This document shows positions 11,195 to 18,738 of a stretch of DNA of 21,330 nucleotides, one piece after another. The stretch's first letter is position 1. Each line of letters begins with the position of its first letter. Where the stretch lies: the IMG/VR virus record IMGVR_UViG_3300033149_006626, positions 1 through 21,330 of that record, one strand, 5' to 3'. The notes under the pieces are model-generated. The model was not told the DNA's origin, did not search any database, and saw only the letters and a program-made list of their open reading frames with translations. Source of the DNA: a virus. The translations under genes and the position numbers were made by a program.

Positions 11195-12994
11195 TTGTCT
11201 CGCAGCGTCATTAAAAATACAGCTTCGTCTGTCTCCCAATCCCTCAAGCGAGCCGAAAAGATCAAGCAAGCAGGAACTCTCCGCAAAAAAGGCTACTCCA
11301 TCCGTGAAATTGCCTCAGAACTTAACGTGTCATACTCCACAATTTTTTCTTATCTTCGCACCCTCGAACTTCAAGATCTCACAAAAACTCAAGGCTCTGA
11401 CTTATCTTCGCCCACCCCTTCCAAATCCAAATCGAAATCTTCCCAGGACCTTCAAAGCCTCGACATTGTCTCCTTCTCAGAGGACCCTCGCTTCCTCAAC
11501 TTCTCTCTCAACCCAATGCAAAAACTCATTCTCAAAGCCTTCTATTCTCTTCCCCTCTCCAAATCCGAAGCAGCCACGCTTCGTAACCTTCGCCATTCAC
11601 GCAAAACCACCTGGAAGCCCGACCACAAACCCTACCGCGAACTTGTCATCGTTGCAGGCATGAAGGGAGGCAAAACAATCCTTGCTTCAGTGATCGCTTG
11701 CTTCGAAGAATTCTCACTCTATCGCCTCAAAGAACCCTGGAAAGCCTACGGCTTTCCACGCGATTATGAAATCTTCATTATTAACGTCGCCACCTCAGGC
11801 GATCAAGCCGAGGACACAATATATGCCCAAACTCTCGCAAGAATCAGAAACTCCCCCTTCTTTATGGCCCGGCCCTTTTCAGAAAAAGAAAAAACAGTCT
11901 CCTTCAAAGACTCCAAAGTCAAGATCCGCTGCGGCCACTCCAACTCAGCCTCCATCGTCGGCAAAACTGCCAAACTCGTTCTCTTCGACGAACTCGCAAG
12001 ATTCAAAGACAGAGGAGGCAAATCCTCCGCCGAAGCTGTCTACACCTCCCTCACCCGATCCGTAGAACCCTTCGGCCAGGACGGCAGAATCATCTCCATC
12101 TCCTCACCCCTATGGGAGCGAGACAAAATCATGGAGCTCTACGGCCTCTCCCACGAAATCCCCAACATGCTCGGATTCAAACTCGCCACCTGGGAGATGA
12201 ATCCAAAAATCACTCAGGTTTCCCTGAAATGGGAGTTCAAAAAAAATCCTGAGGCCGCCAGAAGGGACTTCGGAGCTGATCCCTCCAAACCCAAAGAAGC
12301 ATACTACCGCATGCCTTCAAAGATCGACGAAACATTCAACCGAGTAAAAGGCTCCATCGGTCCTATCGACGCGGCAGGCCATCTTTCCCCAAACTTCAAA
12401 CCCAACCCCGAATTTGACTATTATCTCCACGGAGATCCCGCTGCCAAGAACGACGCATTCGGCCTCGCCCTCGCTCACCGTCTCGGCACTAAAGTTTACC
12501 TTGACCTCGCCTACGGCTTCAACGCAGGACAAAATGAAATCGACGTCGAAGAAATCCAAAACATACTCCTCGAGTTGATCCTTCGAGGATTCCACATCGC
12601 CAAAGCAACCTTTGACACCTGGGCAGCCGTCTCCGTTTGGCATGCTCTCCAATCCGCCGGTGTAGAACCCGAAAATCTATACGTCCTCAAGGAACAGCAT
12701 GACGTTCTCAAAAATGTCATCTACCAGGGCAATCTCGTTCCCTACCCGAATGCCAAACTCCAAAAAGAGCTCAAAGAACTTCTCCTTCTCCGAGGCATGA
12801 AAGTGGACCACCCTCCCGACGGCTCGAAAGACATTGCCGATGCCGTTGCTGCCGTCACCTGGCATGCCATGAACGAGGAAACTATCGAAGTCGCCACAGG
12901 CGGCAAAGATCCCGAACACAACTATGCCTCTCCCAACACCCCCAGAGGCAAAATATATTCAAATCTCTTTCCCAGGAGGTCACCATGGCCCTAA
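11195..12994 (+). CDS. Terminase large subunit with N-terminal helix-turn-helix
   Basis: The protein has 599 residues from TTG 11195, with AAAGGAG at 11181-11187. Residues 24-58 form a resolvase/MerR-like helix-turn-helix (KKGYSIREIASELNVSYSTI), followed by a Ser/Lys/Pro linker to about 85. The ATPase has Walker A GMKGGKT (155-161), Walker B KLVLFDE (260-266) and a coupling SISSP (301-305). The nuclease part shows D414 in HGDPAAKND, D474 in FDTW and D546 in KDIADA. Terminase pumps DNA into the prohead and cuts it. No separate small terminase gene lies nearby, so the fused helix-turn-helix may take over recognition of the packaging site. Its 3' end overlaps the portal gene by 10 nt. Confidence 0.95.
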   Translation: MSRSVIKNTASSVSQSLKRAEKIKQAGTLRKKGYSIREIASELNVSYSTIFSYLRTLELQDLTKTQGSDLSSPTPSKSKSKSSQDLQSLDIVSFSEDPRFLNFSLNPMQKLILKAFYSLPLSKSEAATLRNLRHSRKTTWKPDHKPYRELVIVAGMKGGKTILASVIACFEEFSLYRLKEPWKAYGFPRDYEIFIINVATSGDQAEDTIYAQTLARIRNSPFFMARPFSEKEKTVSFKDSKVKIRCGHSNSASIVGKTAKLVLFDELARFKDRGGKSSAEAVYTSLTRSVEPFGQDGRIISISSPLWERDKIMELYGLSHEIPNMLGFKLATWEMNPKITQVSLKWEFKKNPEAARRDFGADPSKPKEAYYRMPSKIDETFNRVKGSIGPIDAAGHLSPNFKPNPEFDYYLHGDPAAKNDAFGLALAHRLGTKVYLDLAYGFNAGQNEIDVEEIQNILLELILRGFHIAKATFDTWAAVSVWHALQSAGVEPENLYVLKEQHDVLKNVIYQGNLVPYPNAKLQKELKELLLLRGMKVDHPPDGSKDIADAVAAVTWHAMNEETIEVATGGKDPEHNYASPNTPRGKIYSNLFPRRSPWP

Positions 12995-14448
12995 GACAGA
13001 CAATCGCCAGAGCATTGCTAGGCAAAAAATTCCTCGAAAGCCTCCAGAAAACCTCCGAATCCATCTCCACAGGCCGAAAAGAAGACGAAGGCTGGAGAAC
13101 CATCACCAAACACAAAACCCGTGACCTGACTCCTCTCACTCAAGAAAGAATGCAGGAAATCGCCTTCTATCTCTACGACACCAATCCCGTTGCTCACCGC
13201 ATTCTCGAAATGACCAAGGACTTCGTAGTCGGTGAAGGCATCACCTTCAAGGCAGCCAACCCCAACGTTCAAAGCATCCTCGAAACCTTTTGGAACGATC
13301 CCGTCAACGCCTGGGACCTCAAACAGGGCCAACGAGTCCTCGAACTCGGCCTCTACGGAGAACAATTTTATCCCGCGGCAATAAACAAATATGACGGCAA
13401 GGTCCAAATGGGTTACCTCGATCCCACATCCGTTTCACAAGTTATCTCTGACAACGACAACGCAGAAATCATTCGCCAGGTCATCCGTAAATCCACTGGT
13501 TCCCTCGACGCACAATCCTATCAAGTTATCCACCTCGATCAAAACCCCCAATCCCCCACTTTCAACCGCCTCGTCGGAGATATCTTCTTCTTCGCCATCA
13601 ACAAAGTCGCCAACGCCCGCCGAGGTAGAAGCGACCTCTTCTCAATCGCCGACTGGATCGACGGCTATGATCAATTCCTCTTCAACCGCCTGGAGAGATC
13701 GCACCTCATGAATGTTTTCCTTTGGGACGTCACCCTCCAGGGCTACGACCAGAAGAAAATAGATACCTGGCTCAAGTCCCAAGGGCTCCCCAAACCCGGC
13801 AGCCTCCGAGCTCACAACGAAAAAGTAACCTGGAACGCAGTTATTCCCAAACTTGAAGCCCATGACGCCTCTGAGGAAGCCAAACTTTTCCGCAATCAAA
13901 TTCTCGGCGGGGCAGGCCTGCCTCCCCACTGGTACGCAGGAGGTGAAGGCATCACCAGAGCCACCGCCCTTGAGATGTCCACCCCGGTGATGAAACGACT
14001 CAAAACCCGCCAGCGTTTTTTCAAACACATGCTCCAATTCATCTTCTCCTTTGTCATTGATCAAGCCATAATTCACCAGAAACTCCCCGAGGACGTCGAT
14101 AAAAAAGTCTCCATCTTCTTCCCCAAACTCCTCGAAAAAGATCTCTACCAGGCCTCACTTGGAATCAAATTCATTCTCCAGGCCCTTCAGATAGGCCTCT
14201 CCAAAGGCTGGATCTCCGATTCCGAAGCCCGACGAGCCTACGCATCCGTGATGTCTCAGGCAGGTCTTTCCTTAACGACAACGCAGCCTGAGCAGGAAAA
14301 CGAAAAACCCCTTACTTTCGAAAAAGCCAGAGAAGCCTTTCTTTCCGCCATGTCCCAGATGGGTCTCGACTTTCCGCAGGGAGCCCCATCCTGGAAAGAG
14401 ATAGCTCAAGCAATGAGGTCTTCTTATGCCAAACCTAAATCTCCCTGA
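12985..14448 (+). CDS. Portal protein
   Basis: The protein has 487 residues; AGGAGG at 12974-12979 lies inside the terminase end. Portal features are an N-terminal helical segment with RILEMTKDFVVGEGI, the FWNDPVNAWD and LYGEQFYPA segments of the wing, and LDPTSVSQVI. After them come the long stem and clip helices and the GGAGLPPHWYAGGEGITRATALEMS segment near 300-325. Portals form the dodecameric ring at one capsid vertex through which terminase packages DNA. The length fits the usual 400-600 residues. The C-terminal 60 residues are helical and Gln/Lys-rich. It overlaps the following gene by 23 nt, so the two are coupled. Confidence 0.93.
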   Translation: MALRQTIARALLGKKFLESLQKTSESISTGRKEDEGWRTITKHKTRDLTPLTQERMQEIAFYLYDTNPVAHRILEMTKDFVVGEGITFKAANPNVQSILETFWNDPVNAWDLKQGQRVLELGLYGEQFYPAAINKYDGKVQMGYLDPTSVSQVISDNDNAEIIRQVIRKSTGSLDAQSYQVIHLDQNPQSPTFNRLVGDIFFFAINKVANARRGRSDLFSIADWIDGYDQFLFNRLERSHLMNVFLWDVTLQGYDQKKIDTWLKSQGLPKPGSLRAHNEKVTWNAVIPKLEAHDASEEAKLFRNQILGGAGLPPHWYAGGEGITRATALEMSTPVMKRLKTRQRFFKHMLQFIFSFVIDQAIIHQKLPEDVDKKVSIFFPKLLEKDLYQASLGIKFILQALQIGLSKGWISDSEARRAYASVMSQAGLSLTTTQPEQENEKPLTFEKAREAFLSAMSQMGLDFPQGAPSWKEIAQAMRSSYAKPKSP

Positions 14449-17400
14449 AGACAAGCTATTCCGATATAGATGCCCCCACTGCCACTCTGAAATTCAAGCG
14501 ACTGAAGAACAAATGCTCGAACGGTTCATGACTTGCCCCCTCTGTGGCGAACCTATGAAAAAATCCAGTCCCAAAACGTCAGATGAACTCTCAGATGCGG
14601 TCCTACCCTATCACCCAAAAATCAAAAATAAGATGGATCTCAAAAGATGCCGCGATGATCTTAGAATTTTCGGCGGCTGGTACACCACGTTAAAAGAAAA
14701 GGGCAAATTCAAATATTCCGAAAACGAGATCCTTCACAAATTCCTAATTCCTTGTCTCAAAGAACTCATCAAAGAGGGTTCAACAGAATTCCACCCCGAA
14801 AACTGGAAGAAATGGCCAAAAGAAATCTACCTCAAAGCACTCGACAAGATCGTCAAGAAATTCCGCTACCTCGTCGAACCCCACGGCCAACTAATCTATG
14901 ACCGCAAGAAAACAGCTACGGTTCATGCCAAAAAATTCATTCAAGGATCTTTCCTCAGTATCGTCAGCGACAACAAAGAATACGGCTTCGCACGTTTCCA
15001 CCAGCCCAAACAAATTACTCCCAGCCAATTTGAAAAGCTCAAGGACCAACATCAAGTTTCCGACCAGGAAAGGCAACTATGGTGGGGGGGGGATAAAACT
15101 CACCTATACTTCTACAAACTCCGAACGTGGATCCCCTTCGATAAACCCCGCACCGTCAAGGTTCCCCACGGAATTCAAACCTACGGCAACCGCGCAAACC
15201 TAAAAGAGTCACGCTACAGACGAGATCGATGTATGAGATGTGACCGTCCTCCGGACTACGAACTTCTTTGGGCCGAAGGAATGGCCCGGGCCTGGTTCTG
15301 CAAAACCCATTTGAAGGAATGGGTAGATGATAAAAAGAAATTCGGCGAGATAAATGCAATTAAAAAAGTAGATAATGGAAAGGTTGGGAAGAAATGGAAG
15401 GATAATACGAATGGTAATATCAAATATTCCATCCGCAGAATCCTGGGACTTAAAGAATCCGATGCACCTCCGGGCCCCGAGATACCAGGAACTCAATGCA
15501 AGAGCCCCAACGAGGGCTTTCTCAGTAAGTGGCTCCTCGATAGAGCCAAAGAAATCCACAAACTTGGACAGATCATCTGGATTCCAAACTACATCTCCTG
15601 GACGGGCTCATCACTCTTCGCCGACAATCGCCTCCCCAACGACCTCGACACAGTATTCCGGGATAAAGAAATCAACCCCGCCCTACTTCTGAAAGTCAAC
15701 CGAATATTCCAAAAATACCTCGGCACTCAAGCTCACCCCATACCCGAGCCCTTCGGTCCAAACTGGCGACACCTACCTCTATGGGACCTCGCTTTAGTTC
15801 CCACAAAAGAGCTTCAAATCTTAGAAATCAATGAACCCGCGTTCATTCAAGAATTCTATGAGTCCTTCGGACCTCTGCTCGAAGCAGTTCCTCGAGCAGG
15901 TTCTAAGGAGGTCCAAAAACAGGCCGCCCATTCCATCAAACAAGACAAAATCAAAATGAATCGTTTCTTTCTCGGAATGAAACCCACCAGGCCAGCCTTC
16001 CCTGAGGAACGCATGACCCTTGACTCCCTCCTAAAATTCTTCAAGCCCGAGGACTTCCCTGTCCTGGTAGAGAAAAAATACGACGGTCAACGTCTCATAA
16101 TTTTCAAGAACGGGGATAAAGTGAGAATCTTCTCCGACGACGGTGAAGAACTCACTTCCCGTTTCCCCCAAACTATTGAAGCTATCAAGAAATTAAACGT
16201 CAACCAAGCTATCCTTGACTCCGAAACCGAAATGTGGGAGGGCAAAAAACATCTTCCCCGTGAAACTATTGCAGGATATTCGCACTCCAAGAGCAAGCCC
16301 GACGACTCGAACATCGTCTCAAACATCTTTGGGTTGCTCTACCTCGATGGCAAAGATCTTCATCATCAACCCGAGGCAAAACGCAGAGAACTCCTCGAAA
16401 AAACCAAGTTCCCTCAGTCCACCATAGATGAACCAGATCTAAAATATCGTCTCAATCTTGTCCCCTCCAAAATTGCTCACAATATCCAAGAACTTAAAGC
16501 TTTCACCGAGGATCTAAGATATAGACCCGCCTCCGAAGGTGTAGTAGTTAAGAAGCACAACGCAATTTACTACCTTGATCGGCTCTCAAGGAACGGCTGG
16601 TTCAAACTTCACAACACCGCAGTTATGAACGCCATAGTCATTGAAGTCATCGAAACGAAAACCCACGGAGTGCACAACTATCGATATGGAATCGACCAAC
16701 AAAACTTCCAAATCAAGCCCGGGGATCTTGCCGAGGTTAAAGGAAGAGAATGGCTTGAAGTAGGCAAAACTTTCAGTACTGAAAAAAAAGTCTCTCGAGG
16801 AGACATCATTGAAATCGAATTCGAAACTCTCAATCTAATCAGAGATGAAAGGACCGACACCGTAAAAGCCACCGCCTGGATTCCAAGATTCATGAGAGTT
16901 CGAACCGACAGAACCACTCCCGACAAACTTGACGATATTGTCAAACGGGCTCAAAAAAACAGGATCCTCATGAAAAAGACGATCTCCCCCGAAGGCAAAA
17001 CAATTTACGAAAGCTCGCCGGATATCAAGGAAATCGAATACCTCACCGAATCAGAATATCTTCAATACATTAAGCACTTCGGCCTCTCCAACAAAGACAT
17101 CCAGAAATACTTCCGATCCTCCTCCTTCCTCGAAAGCGTAGAAATCTCCTCCCTCACCGAAACAGAAATCAGAGAAATTGAGAAGGCAGATCCCGGCTTT
17201 ACCAACGCTTTAAGAAAGGCTCAAAAAAAAGCCAAAAGCTTACCAAAGTTTTGGGCAACTCTTGATAATCATTTAAGGGGCGCTTCTCAACACAAAGACT
17301 TCCGAGTAAAAATGAACAGTCATTTAAAAGGCAGAACCATTACCGATCAACCCGAGGGCGCGATAAAAGTCGCCGCCAAAACAGTCGAGGAAGGAAGAAA

Positions 17401-18502
17401 AGTTTGTAGAGAAACCAAGTTCAAATTCAGGCCCGACATGGATCCAGCAACTCACTGCGTCGTCGTTCCAAAGGCCCGCGAACCCCTAGTTTGGCTCTGT
17501 TTCAACGATACAGGGATGGGACAGTACGCCGCTGTTCCCCCCGGCTCAGTTGGAGCTACCAAAATGGAGTGGGGCGTATTTATTCAGGAAGACGAGGGCA
17601 TGGCCTATCCCACCGTGAAAAAACCCTACTTCGAGGAATACTTCCTGAACATGAAGCATTACAAAGGACGAATGGTCATCAGGCTCATTCCAGTAGGCAC
17701 AAAATGGGTAAAAAAGCCAAAAGCCAAACTACAATGGCAAACCTGGTTCAACTTAAAAGACCAAACTCCATATCTTCTTACACGGCGAGGCCGGCTCAAG
17801 AAAGATTACGTTCCCGACGGCATTCATACTACAAAGTCAGGTCTGCCGCCCGAGTGGGAAAAGAAAATCCCCATTGCTATGCGCTGGTGGGGGGGGAGTA
17901 AAAAATCCAGACAAGAAAAGCTTAACCGCATGGATCAGGCATATAATTACTTAATTCAAAAAGGCATCCTTAAGAGCAAACCTCTCAAGAAAGTCAAAGA
18001 AAGCAAAACAGCCAGGTTTATTATCCGCCGTCACTGGTGGAAGGGTCAACTCGTTGTTCGAGGCATGCCAGTCCAACATTGGGACCTGCTCATCGACTCC
18101 GGTAAAAATTACCTCGACGAGTGGAATTTGGAATCCGATCCCCTGATCAAAGAAAATCTCGAAACCGGCATTGCCGCCTTTCGTAAAACTTGTCGCAACA
18201 AAACTCCAAAGGGCCAGGGATTCAAAAAATGGATGGAATTCGAAGGCTCAATCCCTCCAAATCATCCCGAGTGGGGCAATCCAAACAAGGAAATCCCCGC
18301 ATTCATGCAAATCCTCGATCGAGGCACCGTCAACTGGATTGCGGATACAGACCTCTTCTCGCGCTTTCAATTCCACGGTAAAGCTCTCAAAGGTCTCGTA
18401 ATCATCAAGCGAGAGGATCCTCACTCAGATATTTGGATACTTTCAACATCTTCTTCGCCTGGAGAAAAGCTTTCAAGTAATTGTGCCAGGTCAATGACTT
18501 GA
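14426..18502 (+). CDS. Giant multidomain ATP-dependent ligase / 3'-phosphoesterase-like protein
   Basis: The protein has 1358 residues; ATG 14426 has GAGG at 14415-14418. In order, it has a zinc ribbon (C16/C19, C37/C40), a helical domain (about 65-150), a beta domain (150-250) and a CxxC...CxxH finger (269-295). A Pol-beta-like nucleotidyltransferase motif follows (GSS at 394-396 and DLD at 406-408). Then comes an ATP-dependent DNA ligase core: motif I KYDG (551-554), DSETE (598-602), LYLDG (638-642), EGVVVKK (704-710) and WFKLH (725-729), and an OB-like region to about 825. A helical linker leads to a conserved unknown domain (1000-1180, with VPPGSVGATK, DQTPY and MRWWGG). Last is a LigD-type 3'-phosphoesterase-like domain (H1203, QHWD 1217-1220, EGSIP 1273-1277). 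It would seal or repair DNA ends. Its site between portal and capsid suggests packaging or virion association, which is inference. Confidence 0.85.
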   Translation: MPNLNLPEDKLFRYRCPHCHSEIQATEEQMLERFMTCPLCGEPMKKSSPKTSDELSDAVLPYHPKIKNKMDLKRCRDDLRIFGGWYTTLKEKGKFKYSENEILHKFLIPCLKELIKEGSTEFHPENWKKWPKEIYLKALDKIVKKFRYLVEPHGQLIYDRKKTATVHAKKFIQGSFLSIVSDNKEYGFARFHQPKQITPSQFEKLKDQHQVSDQERQLWWGGDKTHLYFYKLRTWIPFDKPRTVKVPHGIQTYGNRANLKESRYRRDRCMRCDRPPDYELLWAEGMARAWFCKTHLKEWVDDKKKFGEINAIKKVDNGKVGKKWKDNTNGNIKYSIRRILGLKESDAPPGPEIPGTQCKSPNEGFLSKWLLDRAKEIHKLGQIIWIPNYISWTGSSLFADNRLPNDLDTVFRDKEINPALLLKVNRIFQKYLGTQAHPIPEPFGPNWRHLPLWDLALVPTKELQILEINEPAFIQEFYESFGPLLEAVPRAGSKEVQKQAAHSIKQDKIKMNRFFLGMKPTRPAFPEERMTLDSLLKFFKPEDFPVLVEKKYDGQRLIIFKNGDKVRIFSDDGEELTSRFPQTIEAIKKLNVNQAILDSETEMWEGKKHLPRETIAGYSHSKSKPDDSNIVSNIFGLLYLDGKDLHHQPEAKRRELLEKTKFPQSTIDEPDLKYRLNLVPSKIAHNIQELKAFTEDLRYRPASEGVVVKKHNAIYYLDRLSRNGWFKLHNTAVMNAIVIEVIETKTHGVHNYRYGIDQQNFQIKPGDLAEVKGREWLEVGKTFSTEKKVSRGDIIEIEFETLNLIRDERTDTVKATAWIPRFMRVRTDRTTPDKLDDIVKRAQKNRILMKKTISPEGKTIYESSPDIKEIEYLTESEYLQYIKHFGLSNKDIQKYFRSSSFLESVEISSLTETEIREIEKADPGFTNALRKAQKKAKSLPKFWATLDNHLRGASQHKDFRVKMNSHLKGRTITDQPEGAIKVAAKTVEEGRKVCRETKFKFRPDMDPATHCVVVPKAREPLVWLCFNDTGMGQYAAVPPGSVGATKMEWGVFIQEDEGMAYPTVKKPYFEEYFLNMKHYKGRMVIRLIPVGTKWVKKPKAKLQWQTWFNLKDQTPYLLTRRGRLKKDYVPDGIHTTKSGLPPEWEKKIPIAMRWWGGSKKSRQEKLNRMDQAYNYLIQKGILKSKPLKKVKESKTARFIIRRHWWKGQLVVRGMPVQHWDLLIDSGKNYLDEWNLESDPLIKENLETGIAAFRKTCRNKTPKGQGFKKWMEFEGSIPPNHPEWGNPNKEIPAFMQILDRGTVNWIADTDLFSRFQFHGKALKGLVIIKREDPHSDIWILSTSSSPGEKLSSNCARSMT

Positions 18503-18526
18503 CACTTTGAAAATTTTGTGTATAAT
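18499..18526 (+). promoter_or_regulatory. Consensus sigma-70 promoter before the capsid leader RNA
   Basis: TTGACA (18499-18504), a 16-bp spacer and TATAAT (18521-18526) are consensus. The -35 box overlaps the ligase gene's TGA stop. The spacer ends AAAATTTTGTG, like the terminase promoter. The start is expected near 18533, at the head of the structured RNA. Confidence 0.92.
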
Positions 18527-18532
18527 ATATAT

Positions 18533-18718
18533 AAAGCGATTAAAAATCGCAGACAATTCGGTTAAAAGAGGGTAGGGCCGAGGAAAGCGCGAACCCTACT
18601 GATCTAAGAAGGGTCTTTCCGGGCTCGAGGAAAGCGCGTAGCCTGGTGGAATGCTAAGGATATTCTTAGAACGCAAGGACCAAAAGTCTTAGTAGTTCTA
18701 TGAATATCCTTTTTTTTT
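18533..18718 (+). ncRNA. Phage structured RNA with twin identical hairpin loops
   Basis: Promoter, RNA and terminator make a self-contained unit of about 185 nt. In order, there is a 5' hairpin GCGATT-AAA-AATCGC (18536-18550). Hairpin 1 has stem GGTAGGG/CCCTACT (18571-18577/18594-18600). Hairpin 2 has stem CCGGGCT/AGCCTGG (18619-18625/18640-18646). Both hairpin loops carry the same 13 nt, CGAGGAAAGCGCG (18579-18591 and 18626-18638), although the stems differ. That is what selection on the loop would produce. The loops share self-complementary GCGC, so they could kiss within or between molecules. CTAAG/CTTAG (18654-18658/18665-18669) can compete with the terminator stem. No long frame is present. 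It could be a trans-acting RNA or a regulated capsid leader. Confidence 0.8.
18656..18718 (+). terminator. Strong intrinsic terminator ending the leader RNA
   Basis: AAGGATATTC (18656-18665) pairs with GAATATCCTT (18702-18711). TAGAAC/GTTCTA (18667-18672/18695-18700) and AGGAC/GTCTT extend the arm. Nine T follow at 18710-18718. The capsid start codon is 20 nt further on, so read-through, antitermination or transcript processing must control capsid expression. Confidence 0.88.
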
Positions 18719-18738
18719 GTGGAAAGTGAGCAAAGGAA

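Noticed and set aside
18579-18638. RNase P RNA fragment, because GAGGAAAG resembles its conserved core
   Set aside because: The bases after it differ (GCGCG, not TCC), it occurs twice in hairpin loops, and no other RNase P regions are present.
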